A DNA stretch of 64,000 nt from contig VXAZ01009370.1 of the NCBI GenBank assembly GCA_013399875.1, forward strand, positions 2,773,001 through 2,837,000, in the 5' to 3' direction. Source of the DNA: Gymnorhina tibicen. Its lineage: Eukaryota; Chordata; Aves; Passeriformes; Artamidae. Shown here piece by piece: positions 54,201 through 64,000 of the stretch. The position numbers and the translations under genes were made by a program. Position 1 is the stretch's first letter; each line of letters starts with the position of its first letter. Below the pieces are notes generated by a model. The model was not told the DNA's origin and searched no databases. It was given only the letters and a program-made list of their open reading frames with translations.

Positions 54201-57200
54201 AAAGACATAGCTTCATACCAGAAAAGAGAAGATTATCAAATAGCAAAAAAGGGAAGAAATAAAGGCGTTCAAAGGTACAAACTAAAAATACGTAAAACTT
54301 GGATCTTAAATTTTCTATTTATTTTTCTATCAAGTTCCGTTCCTTGTACCAATCCTGTATCCAAGTTAAATCTGGGTATTAAGACAGACAATGAACTTAC
54401 CAGCTTCCTGCAATAAGAACCAAGGAATTCAGTTCCTTCATCGTCAGGACATGCCTTAAGGCTTTCAGCAAATTGCAGCCTTGACCAGGCTGCAGCTCTT
54501 GTATCCACTGTCTTGCTTCGTGTAGCCTAGGAGAGGGAAAAAAAGAAAAAAGAATATGTGCAGGTGCTAAATAAGATGGATCACAAAGATTACTACAAAC
54601 CACAGGAGCAGCTAAGATATTTTATATATGAGAACCATCTCGAAACCGCTGACCGCATGTCAAATTCATTGCTTTTCTCCCCTCTTAAAATCACTGCAGG
54701 CACAAGATGAAAAACACTATTACCTACAAGAGACTGCTCAAATTAAACGGAGACCTTGTTTGAAACACCTTGATTTTTCAGAGAAATTAACTTACTTACA
54801 CATGAACATTGATGGTTTTTGGACTCTCCCACAGCGGTGAAATCTCTGTACTGAATGAGAGGCAGTACAATTGTTTCTTGTAACAAAGCTGTTCATCCAT
54901 TAAGCACTAATAAATAAAATATTATGAATGCATTATTATCCATGCTGTTTCTGGTAGGGTTATTATGTAAAAGACTAAAAACAGTAATTTCCAGAAATAG
55001 TTATAGCAATATTTTCAGCTACCACTAAAAAAAGCTTCCAAGAAAAACTCATAGAGATCAAATATTTGATAAGGATAGAGACAAAACCTGCAAACTTATG
55101 GCATTCCAACTGATTTGTTAATGGGGCAGGAGACAGGGATATTTGTTATACTGGTATCAGTTTTTCTCTTCAGCTGATGACCACATGAAACAGCAGTGAT
55201 CTAGAATGCACATATTCACCCACCAAGCAACTTCTGAAAAATGGTTAGCACGTAATCATGGATGGGGCTAAACAACAGTTCAGATGTTCAGGCTAAGCAA
55301 ACCAAGACTGAGTTTGTGGAAGCTGAGTTTTCCTGAAGGAGTTTTATTTGAAATACACAAATGAAAACCACAAATAATATAAATTGATGGTAAATAATTC
55401 CTGAATGTGGGAAACTGAATTGTACCAAGTGTCAAATTTAGACAGTAAATCAGCTACATTGTATCTTCCTTCCTTACTACAAGAGTTTTCTAAAAACAAA
55501 GAGCACAATAAAGGACAAGTTTCTTCTGAGAACACAGAAAATTATTAATTCACCAAGGTTCTGACAAAAATTGTGGAGTGGGCCTTACTGTGACAAAATG
55601 TAAAGTGCACGGAAACGATATTTACTATAAATAGCTCTATGTACAATACCTCTTACAGCTGCTTTTGTTAGGCAAGATTATTCCATAGAGAATGCTGACA
55701 GAATTGAGAAACTTTAAAAATAACACTTCCCTTAATATTTTGAAGTATATACTGGATTTGTTTTGATCTGGACATTAACAAATACTTCACCTTCAAAGAC
55801 ATTTGGAGCATACTTTTCTACAACAAAAAATTTCTATTCTATTGTATATTAGGACTTCAAGCAGATTTTTTTCTATTTGGTTCCTGGCTTCTAGCTACAC
55901 AAAAGCTTGATTAATACCTTCAAATTGGCAGAATTCGCTTTATTATTACTTACCAAAAGGTTCTTCTGAAAATCCAGTAGTCTAGGTCCATAACTCAAAT
56001 GAGACACATCAACCAAAAGTCCAACTTTGGTTCCTTTTATAACGCCAAACACCTTAAAAAAGTCACTGTAAATATGAGCTTATCTACAGTTTAATAATAT
56101 TACTGTTTATTCTGTACAACACCATTTTTAAATCAAGTATTAGGTATTTATTTTAATTTTACACTTTTTAGCATAAAGATGACACAGTGACAAAGTCAAG
56201 GAGGAAAAAAGAAAGAAAAAAAGAGAGTCCTACTGGCTCCCAGTTAATCCTTACCAGTGAATCACATTACCTCCTTCCCAAGACTTATCCATTAATTGAG
56301 AGGATAAATAAAAAATAACTTTGTCTATAGCATCTCCTTCAGGCTACATCAAGCAACTTTGTGGAAACCAGATTTTTGGGATGCTGCTCCTTTCTCTATT
56401 CCCTTTGAGAGGGAGTTCCATCCTGAGCATTAGCACTGCCAGGCCCAGTGAGTGATGAACCAGCTGTGCAGGACTGGGCACAAAGAACTACAGGACAGCT
56501 CCACTTCAGGCACAGGTTAAGCTCAGCACTGTGGGCTCCCATTTAAATTGTGCTGAGAGGACCTGATGACAGATTGCAAAGAGAAAGACTACATCTAGGA
56601 AGCAGAAAACTGAATACCAATGAAGGATCAGGAAAAATATCTGTCACAAATAAACACTGTCAATATCACTGCATATGATGTGGAACTTGTAGTAAATAAC
56701 GAAAATACAAAGGCTTTCTGGAAGCCGCTTTTCACGAGTATTCAAAAGTTAATTTATTCTTTAATGCCACATAGAATCCATTCTAAAAATATACTACAAA
56801 GTTCAAGTTACCTTTCTGCTGTCCTGCAACAGCCACTGAATTCGGTGCTGGTAGAGTTCAATCACTCTGACAAAAGGCAGAGCACACATTTAGCTACGGC
56901 ACCCTCTCACACTGGGTTTCAGTGTAACAATCAACCATCTGTCTTCATCGCATCCCTTTTCTCACAGATGCAAAATCTGTGAGAAACAGGTGTTTTAAAA
57001 TATCTTAAATATGCCCTTATACAACTGGTGGTTGCAGGGATAACCAATTAAATACTTCTTCCCCTAAAGCAGCACAACTTCCAACAGTTTAATATCAAAA
57101 TAGTTATAACCTGAGGTGAAGCTAAGTGCTTCCTGTCCTCTAAAACAGTTTTATTTTAACCAACTTAATTTTAATTCCATGCACATAGTGTTCACAAGTT

Positions 57201-59140
57201 GGCAAAAAAAAAGTTTAAACCAACATTATAAAGGGGAAAACCCTTTTTACTTTTCCAAAACAGAAAAGCTGCTTCTGTTTTGTAAAAGCCTGGCACAGTG
57301 AGGTATGCTGAAATGGCAGCACTCCTATCAGTTGTGAAGGCCAGCAAAAATATTATGATTATTCTACAGCTTATTCAACCTATCAATTAAATTATTTAAG
57401 TTTCCTTGATTTTATGCATTTAAAATTCACTTAGAAAACTTTCAACTTCCAGGTCACGACTGCATCCATGACTTGAAACTAATCCAAGTTACACTAAGTG
57501 TAACCCCCAACTACACAGTGTTACACATGGAAACCTGACCACTCACTGGCTGCCTTTCTAAAATGAGCAAACTGCTTCACATCAACACCTGGTTGATAAG
57601 GATCTTCCTTAAAAAACCCCAAACCTCAGCTATAATGGCACACAATTATCCCTTACTCTAAATCTCAGCAGAAAGGATTTAATGTTGAGATACTCTGAGG
57701 CGCCCAGAGATAAAAAAATTAAGATTTAAGGCAGTGCCTGCAGTAATGGAGATACAGAATCAGTTACACATCAAAATAGTAAACAGGATGGACACTTACT
57801 CAGAAAGTCTGGATTCAAAATCAGTAACAGTCTCCTCTGTAAACTCCATCTCTTCAACACCATTTCCTGAATTCCTGGAGCACTATGCATGGTTAACATC
57901 AGAGATGCACACAAGTTACAACTGACTAGAGAAAAGGCAGTGTTGTGCTTACAAAATAATACTGCCTTCATTTACCAGATACTCTAATGTTAACTGCAAG
58001 GATTCCAAACTGTAGTTTGTTATCCATTCTTCTGTTGTTTGCACCTTTTGAGGCTGTGTTTTCTTCATTTGTCCTCTCTACAGATCAAGAGAGAAAAAAT
58101 TACATGCAGTATGGGAAATTAAATGTGCTGTTTAAATGTGACAAAAGTGTAAGTCCTAAGGAAAGTTGCTGCTAGGCAGTGCATGTCCAAGAACATAATT
58201 TTATGTACTGGAATACTCTTTTGAATGTGGGATACAAAGGAAAAAAAGCTTTCACAATACCCCCAGATTGTGAGCTAAAGGAAGGGGATAAAGAGCTTAG
58301 TTTAGAGCAGACAGGAATTAAGAAAGAGGAGAGTTCAATAAAATAATTAAAATAAATACCCCAGCGATTTACCAGAGAGGAATAAAAATAAGCATCTCCC
58401 AAACACAACTCAGAGTTTGAAGTGATATATATTGGCTTCTGCCTTTCTGAAGAAAAATGCACTATCAACAGTTGATCTCATTTTTTGTTTTGCCTCATTT
58501 GTTCACAGACTGATTCATCTCTGCAGAGAAACTACATGTAGTTTCATGACATCAGTAATTACGTCTATCAAACTGTCTGTGTATATATGCAAATATATGT
58601 AAGGAAGCATATTAGCTGTCTATCAGTTTATTTATTTCCCACTGGGAATTTACAGTGGGTATGCATTGCTGTATTAGCTGCTCCATTTTTGCAGGAAAAG
58701 TCGCCTACCAGCACATCTTGTGTCTCGCTGGTATGTTTTCCCAGCAATCCATTATCTGGTTCTAGATGAGGCACAGCAAAATCTCGCCAGGGTGGACAAT
58801 CACCCTGTAGATGCAATTCTGTCAACCTACAAGACAATATATTTATGAGAGCAATTCATTACTCGTAATATTCCTGTACTGCCATAAAATAACTTCAAGT
58901 TTTTTTCTGTAGGAACTGTTTCATACTTTGACAGTTGTTTAAGCATTAATTTAATACAGGATGTTTTGAAGGGACATAGTACATAGTTTATATGAACTAT
59001 CATTTATTTTCTATCTACATATGAAGCCCCAACTAGATTTTGTAACAGTTTCCTCACCCTATTTTTTCCAAATATTGATCATCGTCCAACAACCACGCCA
59101 TTTTCCTGACGTGTGTATCCGTTATATGAATAGACTTAGC
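34845..59140 (-). CDS. VWA3A: VWA3A, von Willebrand factor A domain protein 3A (32 coding exons)
   Basis: A multi-VWA intracellular or ciliary-type protein of poorly known function. Thirty-two exons read on the minus strand join without a frame break to 3,561 nt, or 1,186 residues plus stop, close to the length I recall for the human protein (about 1,180). Three repeated modules are visible. Each has a VWA domain starting near residues 140, 486 and 895, followed by a helical motif with FxxDD … KA. Only the third VWA domain has a canonical metal-binding DTSGS. The signatures TSADWLKTYGLK and GSRRLFGT are typical of the VWA3A/B family. All introns are GT-AG except one that needs a GC donor at 51235. 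The start is uncertain: the frame is open to 59140, but the ATG at 59101 in strong context (GGAAAATGG) would give 1,173 residues. The promoter is the CpG island upstream. Confidence 0.9.
35452..35521. repeat. Degenerate ACACTC repeat
   Basis: Imperfect copies of ACACTC / ACACACTC occur over about 70 bp in the last intron of VWA3A. Confidence 0.8.
36568..39520 (-). CDS. VWA3A: VWA3A exons 26-30: third VWA module
   Basis: Exons are 39520-39376, 38937-38793, 37784-37633, 37362-37236 and 36665-36568. The domain has the family motif GSRRLFGTILEANVCVLIDT and a full metal-ion site, DTSGSM with a later LLTDGKPDTS. It continues with FNLLRFAENTESWK and IHTICFSCADR, ends GGRFHCSS, and is followed by the helical motif YFEGDDLKKLTQEVAKAR. 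Confidence 0.9.
40192..44391 (-). CDS. VWA3A: VWA3A exons 21-25: linker before third VWA
   Basis: Exons are 44391-44251, 42850-42751, 41214-41117, 40975-40823 and 40300-40192. A lysine-rich, low-complexity stretch (VKKEKKKPQK) lies in the first. WLSKYSIKKLNLEL repeats the WLxxYxxK signature seen before the second VWA domain. The last exon ends RYARRVQWLLSG, continuing into GSRRLFG. The donor at 42751, CAG|GTCTGT, is weaker than the rest. Confidence 0.85.
45388..48891 (-). CDS. VWA3A: VWA3A exons 16-20: second VWA module
   Basis: Exons are 48891-48772, 47954-47880, 47179-47035, 46136-45938 and 45458-45388. The domain begins VVILVDISVTNS, a non-canonical metal site with D-x-S-x-T. It continues with FGSDIVPWQQ, GSRNFLSALRRA, GLYLLTTGIPDQE and HVCLFSARKG, and ends GSGRFHWFGEAG. 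The helical motif IFESDDIASIISEMEKAK follows. Confidence 0.87.
45845..45901. repeat. TTAAT low-complexity tract
   Basis: Nearly pure A/T sequence built from TATTAAT units, 37 bp from the splice donor of VWA3A exon 46136-45938. Confidence 0.9.
49791..51567 (-). CDS. VWA3A: VWA3A exons 12-15: linker before second VWA
   Basis: Exons are 51567-51429, 51339-51236, 50999-50919 and 49885-49791. The linker carries the family signature TSADWLKTYGLKAKKLDLYQ and later EKRIDWLSVASRRIWG, matching the pre-VWA segments of the other modules. The donor after 51236 is GCAAGT; using any nearby GT would shift frame and hit a stop. Confidence 0.85.
51971..56052 (-). CDS. VWA3A: VWA3A exons 6-11: first VWA module
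   Basis: Exons are 56052-55954, 54906-54800, 54526-54401, 53128-53020, 52624-52559 and 52096-51971. The domain opens with VGLLVDVSHLS, so the metal site has D-x-S but leucine in place of the next serine, which suggests weak or lost metal binding. It ends LRGRYHCYSS and is followed by the helical motif NFDSSDFHLLLQESQKAK. All donors are GT. Confidence 0.87.
56812..59140 (-). CDS. VWA3A: VWA3A exons 1-5: N-terminal region
   Basis: Exons are 59140-59058, 58826-58709, 58446-58373, 57874-57800 and 56866-56812. Frame and phase join exactly: the second-phase ends GG, TG and GA are completed by G, G and A in the next exon. The peptide runs through WLLDDDQYLEKIGLTELH, then an acidic stretch with EEMEFTEETVTDFESRL, into ELYQHRIQWLLQDSRK just before the first VWA domain. 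The first supported residue is at 59140, but the real 5' end of the coding sequence may be the ATG at 59101. Confidence 0.82.
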
Positions 59141-59439
59141 CTTGTTAAAGATAAAAGTAAAAAGGCAGCATTAGAGCAAAAAAGTTAAAATACTCAGGAG
59201 TAAACACTACTAAAAATAAACACTATTAAAAAGGTATTAATATTGTCAGCAACTTAAATGATAATTTATATTGTATGTGGGACAACAGTAAACTAAAAAA
59301 TAAAGCAAAGTTACAATTACCCACTTCTAGAAAACACATTTAGGAACTATTCTGCAGGAGCTGCTTGTTAAGGGATTTTATGCAGAGTTAATTATATGTG
59401 TGCACAGCTGCTGGGAGACCGGCTACAGAGCTCAACCAG

Positions 59440-60060
59440 AAAAAGAGATTAATCACAGCAAACCCCAGAGCGGCGGCGGGAGCTGAGCCAGCCGGGCTGG
59501 CAGCGGGTGGGCGAGCTGCCCTCGGGTTTAGGCGCGGTACGAGTCAAGCAGAAACCATAAAACCCCGGGTTTCCCTTGGCCGGGCTCCACCGCCTCACCC
59601 CGTCCCGGGCCACCCGGACCCTTCGGCCCACAGCGGGTGTCAGCGCAGCCCTTCCCATCCCCGAGACCCTCGTCGTCTCACGGCGGAAAAAACGCTGGGC
59701 TCCCCGACCCCGCGCTGCCCCGTGCCCGAGACTCACCTCGCCCCACCGGGGAGAGACCCCTCGGCTCCTCCGACCCCGCGCCGCCCAGTCCCGCCCGCTG
59801 AGACTCACCTGACGGGGGAAAAGACTCTCCCGTGCCCCATCCTCCCTCCCCGTGGCACCGCGCCGGTGACAGGGACCCCCCCAAACCCTCTCGGCACCCG
59901 CCGGCACCGCCCCGGCTCTCCCCTTGCGCGGGACCCCGGGAGCGGAGGGGCCCAGCCCGCTCCCCGCCCGGTGTTGCGGCGTTGCCGCTGGAAACGGGGC
60001 CGGCCCCGGCGCGCCGCTTCCCGCCGCCTGAGGCCGCTGGTGGGAAGGAGGCGAGGGGCC
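59440..60060 (-). promoter_or_regulatory. VWA3A: CpG island, probable VWA3A promoter and first exon(s)
   Basis: This is a very GC- and CpG-rich block directly upstream of the first VWA3A exon found. It contains two strong minus-strand splice donors, GCGAG|GTGAGT at 59737 and GTCAG|GTGAGT at 59819. Each could end a non-coding first exon spliced to 59140. Long open frames on both strands here are a by-product of GC content. Confidence 0.7.
59663..59860. repeat. Degenerate ~70-80 bp tandem repeat
   Basis: Three related units begin near 59663, 59727 and 59808. Each starts GAGAC and contains TCAC, then a G/A-rich run and, in the first two, CCGACCCCGCGC. The second and third units carry the two splice donors. 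Confidence 0.55.
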
Positions 60061-60068
60061 CGCCGGGC

Positions 60069-60280
60069 GTGATGGGAGACACCTGAGGGGAGGCACCCGA
60101 AGGGAGACACCTGAGGGGAGACACCTGAGGGGGGGGCACCCGAAGGGAGACACCTGAGCGGGCACACCTGAGCGGGGACACCTGAGGGGAGACACCTGAG
60201 GGGAGACACCTGAGGGGAGGCACCTGAGGGGGGACACCTGAGGGAGGACACCCGAGGGGGGACACCTGAGGCAAGACCTG
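60069..60280. repeat. 14-bp minisatellite with CACCTG E-boxes
   Basis: About 14 tandem units of GGGGAGACACCTGA lie head to tail. CACCTG is perfect at 60080, 60108, 60122, 60151, 60165, 60179, 60193, 60207, 60221, 60235 and 60263, and is CACCCG at 60094, 60137 and 60249. Spacing is 14 bp almost throughout. The array sits between the VWA3A CpG island and the MOSMO 3' end. Confidence 0.95.
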
Positions 60281-60339
60281 CGTGCGGGGCGGGGTCAGTT
60301 CCAGTCAGTGCAGCCAGGGCCAGTCGCTTTAGTAGACAA

Positions 60340-60345
60340 TTTATT
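60340..60345 (-). terminator. MOSMO: Candidate poly(A) signal, MOSMO
   Basis: Read on the minus strand this is AATAAA, the last such signal before sequence becomes the GC-rich minisatellite and CpG island. Confidence 0.6.
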
Positions 60346-62205
60346 TTGATAAACTTGCTCAATAACAAAAATACAAGTGAAGAAAATTATGTTCATTTTA
60401 TACAGTTTGTATTAACATTTGTTCGGAAATCATTAATTGAAAAAAATGCTCTAACCAATTAGAAAACAACCCTCAGTAAAGGCCGGAGGGCGCAGGCGGC
60501 GGGCCCGGCCTCGAGCCCAGGCAGGACAGCCCGCCTGCAGACACCTTTTCCTTCATTATGTTCATCCTTCACAAAGGTTTTAAAGGACAGCTTTCATTTT
60601 CCTCTGTGTGTGTGCGTGTCAGGGCAAACAGGAACCTACAGTTGTGTTCTGGAGTGGTTAAACAAGGTCTCGGAAACACAGGGACGGCAGGAGGGCCCGG
60701 CTCTGGCGGCATCAGCTCAGCCGCAGGCCGGGGCTCGGCGGTGTGGCACACTACCCGTGTCTTTGGGACACCGGCATCGCTTCCAGCAGGATTAACAGCG
60801 GGAAAAACACGTTAAATGCTTAGGCTGGTGTGTTCAGGGAAGCACACCCTCCCCAGGGCTGAGCCAAACAGCTTCCAGGCAATTATTTCAGCTGAGCTCA
60901 ATGATAAGATTTATACAGACAAATTTACTAGTTTTCCTTCTGAAAGGATTTTCAGTTTCCAGTCTTTCACTTTGTTAGCCAAATAAATGACAAAGTATGC
61001 ACAAATTACATTATGATGGGACATCAAACCTTCGGGAGGATTTAGAAGCAAAACAATACTTGGAATTCTCTAGTAATGTATGAAATGAGCTGTCCTTCAA
61101 AAAGTTAAAAAATAATGGCTGGCAGAATCAGAAAAGTTTATGTAAACACTCAACACAAATATGGGATTACCTTTGGAGAAGATTCATATGGAAACGTTTG
61201 CTTTTCATTAACTGAAAAAGTCTACAGATGTTTAGGCATGTTCAATACGAACTTCCTGTAGTTCAAAACAAAACCTTGTGCAAATAAAACCTATAAATAG
61301 TCTTCAGCAGATTTTACAGTGATGCTCTTAGGTATGAAAAGAATGCACACAACTTTAAAACAAAAGTAACAGACATAAGTTTGACAAATGATTGCACCAT
61401 AAAACAGTGTTTTATATACAGTTTACAAGATATGATTTTCTGCTATAAATTAATACTGTACTATATAGTACTTAGTGACCTTATTAAAAGCAACTGTTGA
61501 CAGCTGTCTCTTCAATTACTGGGTTGGGTTTTTTTAAATGCATTTGGCTGCATCTATTTCTGGACTTGAAATGCTCATGTATTTAATCAATCTATTTGTT
61601 AAACCTTTGCTAACATTTAATAATTCATAGCAATAGCACTGGCAGATCAGGTAAATTTCCAGTCAGCCAACCACAGTCTGGGTATGCTCCAAGATAAGTG
61701 TTTCTTTTTTTTTTTATTATGATGATCCATTTAATCAAAGCCTAAACTCACATGATGTTACAATAACTGAAATAAGTAAGTTGGAGGGGCAGGAAGGGAA
61801 AGAAGTCTTAGCAGCTGAGAAACTCTCCCCACCCCCCAGCTGTGTTCCAGTTACAAAAATCTCCAACTATTTACAAGTGTAACATTTCTGAAAACGTAAT
61901 TTATAATCCCATTTTTAGTGAATCTTAGGACACAGTAGTGGTAACACCAAAATTTTAACACATATCAAGCCTTTACCTCCACCACTAGGGGCCTCAGACT
62001 GCCCACGCAGATGAAGGCTTAAATTAGGAACCAAATTATATTTAAACCATGACTTCCAAGTGCATGCTTGGCTGTATTTACAGATTAGTATACTTTAGAA
62101 AAATTTAGTGATCCATAAACACTCCATTCTACCTGTGAATGAGCTGACTGGAAAATAAAAATTACTTAGAAACCATTCCAGTGGCAAGTTTGGTCAAAAA
62201 TTAAT

Positions 62206-62233
62206 CAAACAAACAAACAAACAAACAAACAAC
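62206..62233. repeat. (CAAA)n microsatellite
   Basis: About seven tandem CAAA units, in the MOSMO 3' UTR (TTTG on the transcript strand). Confidence 0.95.
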
Positions 62234-63265
62234 AAATAACCTTTTTGTATTAAAATACCTTGGGAGGGGGAGAGGGAAGAGATGGAGAAAACAGGGACCC
62301 ACTACGGTTTGAATGGCACGGAGTTTAAAATAATTGTGCAAATTGTGTTATTTTTAAACACTCCACCTTATCTGGTAAGTGATTATTTTGGAAACTGCTG
62401 ATTTTATTTTAACAAGAACCTCATTCTAAAATGAGTGTCTGTTCATTAATGCAGTTCCTCTAGTAAGCTCAATAAAACAGTGCTCAAAACAGACAATTTT
62501 TTTTGTTTTCAGAATGAATCTCAGTTAAACTATGTATCAACTGGAAAACAAATACTGATAGTGCAGGCAGCTTCCCTGGAACACCAACTTAGTAGTGAAT
62601 TAAGATGTCTGTGGATTCAATGTGATGAAAAATAAAACTACTTTTAGTGAGGAACATTTACTCCAAATTTGGGTGGCCAGTAAATCTACATTTAAAATTA
62701 CAACTTTAGTAAACAAGGCATATATTTTTAAACAATTATATTGCTCATTCTTTCGGCAAAGATGAATTAATACTCAGGTAAAATAAGTTCATCCATCTTT
62801 GCAGTGGAATAGTGTTTGCATTATTTTAAACATTGCATTTTATATGTGCTAGAGAAATGCTTACCTATGGTAAAATGCTGTGCTTGAACATGTATGAGTG
62901 CTAACGTAACAAAGCAGTAGAAAAAGAGATTTCCGTACAACAGTTGCTAATAATTTAAATAGTGTCAGTTTCCCAAAATTAGGATTTTAAGGTATGACAT
63001 GATCTCACCTTCTACCCTCATATACAAATAAATTACCATAAAAGGAATTTTAGCTTAACTTAAAATTGCACCTAGAAAGGCATGGGATCGTTTGTACCTA
63101 TTACAAAAAACTGTTAAAATCAAGGGCTGCTACAAAGAATGAGGTAAACTGAAGACTCTCAGCTATGTGGCCTTCAGAAAAATGGCTTTTTTCTATTGAG
63201 TTCTAGTTTTGCACACCACAGTGTTTTGCTAGCAAAGCATTCTGAGTTCTTTTCCAGGAACCATT

Positions 63266-63379
63266 TGTGTGTATATACATATATATACATATGTGTATAT
63301 ACACACACACACATACACACACACACTGTATACTGCATCAGCAAAATATATATATTTATATATATTTATATAAATATAA
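63266..63379. repeat. TA / CA / TATA microsatellites
   Basis: GTATATACATATA is followed by an (AC)n run to about 63327, and a TATATTTATA tract at 63347-63379, in the MOSMO 3' UTR. Confidence 0.95.
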
Positions 63380-63975
63380 GGACGAAATCCCCCTCTAAAA
63401 CGTTCTTTAATGTTTCCTAGAGCTTATGGGGGAGGAGGGGATGTATGTCTTTTCGCTGTTACGTACATTGAGAGAACACGTTTTGATCTATTGGCTTCTT
63501 GGTGCAGTAATGCAAGATTGATCCACAATGGTGCCAAAGGCTTTGCTCATCACAAGGAAGATGTAAAATACTAATCTCCTAAACAGCGAGGCCAGCCTCA
63601 CTTGAATTCCTCCGCAACCCTCTGGTCTACCACAAGGTTCATAAATACTTTGACTTCCAAATTGTTAGACGTTAAAAACAGGAACAGTCCAGTAACATGG
63701 GGCATTATGCTTCTCAGTGTAAAGCATTCTTCACTAGTTCCTATCACAGTGCAGACCTGACTGCATTAAAGTATGCTCAGGAGATTAGTCAACGTGGTCT
63801 GTATTTGGTTATGGGAAAGGCTCTCCTTTTTTTCATCCAAAGTGCATAGTGAGAACGAGTCAAAGCATTCCTCTTTTCAGTCAGTGTTTGATAGTCTGAT
63901 TTAGGCATCCTCCTGAGAATGCAATTCTGATGTCTTGCTCTTTTCCAAAATAAAGTCCCGCAGTCCAGACATTCA

Positions 63976-64000
63976 TCAGCCAGGTAAACAAACTTTGCCA
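63976..64000 (-). CDS. MOSMO: MOSMO C-terminus (partial, last exon)
   Basis: Read on the minus strand from the window edge, the codons are (A) G K V C L P G stop, with TGA at 63978-63976. This matches the C-terminus I recall for MOSMO (modulator of Smoothened, formerly C16orf52 or Atthog), which ends in AGKVCLPG. MOSMO is a four-pass membrane protein that dampens Hedgehog signalling by lowering surface Smoothened. Only eight codons, the first incomplete, are inside the window. The identification also rests on its position upstream of VWA3A, as in other vertebrates. Confidence 0.82.

Larger units (their letters stand above)
60325..63975 (-). other. MOSMO: 3' UTR of MOSMO
   Basis: About 3.65 kb of AT-rich non-coding sequence follows the MOSMO stop codon and ends near an AATAAA at 60345-60340. 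No other coding exon or splice structure was found in it, so it is best explained as one long 3' UTR. The exact cleavage site is inferred. Confidence 0.7.

Noticed and set aside
59398..60368. Long overlapping open frames (up to 262 codons) on both strands
   Set aside because: They lie in the CpG island and 14-bp repeat, are proline/serine/glycine rich, overlap each other in several frames and carry no family motif. GC-rich sequence has few stop codons.
63266..63379. Hairpin-like TATA/CA tract as a possible small RNA
   Set aside because: It is explained by simple dinucleotide repeats in the MOSMO 3' UTR; no precursor-like stem beyond repeat pairing.

Overview
This is an intron-rich vertebrate genomic window, most likely from a bird. 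The support is AT-rich, mostly non-coding DNA, GT-AG introns of about 0.2-3 kb, CpG-island promoters and a CR1-type LINE tail. No bacterial operons, phage genes or CRISPR arrays are present.

All recognised protein genes lie on the minus strand and read right to left. At the right edge are the last eight codons of MOSMO (…GKVCLPG-stop, 63976-64000), followed by a roughly 3.65 kb 3' UTR ending at a poly(A) signal near 60340. Next come a 14-bp E-box minisatellite (60069-60280) and a CpG island (about 59440-60060). These lead into VWA3A, whose 32 coding exons (59140 to 34845) keep one open frame of about 1,186 codons and encode three VWA modules. About 6-8 kb of gene-poor sequence follows. Then there are two tandem, complete copies of an SDR42E2-like short-chain dehydrogenase: copy B (coding 25806 to 15303, possibly starting at 28227) and copy A (coding 11666 to 1669). 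Both have 11 coding exons with matching phases. On the plus strand at 131-212 is a tRNA-Leu(UAG) gene with its own Pol III terminator. The first ~130 bases are CpG-rich.

From memory, the human 16p12.2 order is MOSMO - VWA3A - SDR42E2 - tRNA-Leu(TAG) - EEF2K, so the window looks like a conserved syntenic block with EEF2K expected just off the left end. The departures from a single-copy layout are the SDR42E2 tandem duplication, two introns that need GC donors to keep frame, and the repeat-rich promoter/terminator boundary between MOSMO and VWA3A.

Exon limits come from hand reading of splice signals, frame continuity and family motifs. Transcription starts and first exons are inferred. I found no convincing entirely new system; the most interesting items are the duplication with divergent promoters and C-terminal anchors, the E-box array, and the GC-AG introns.
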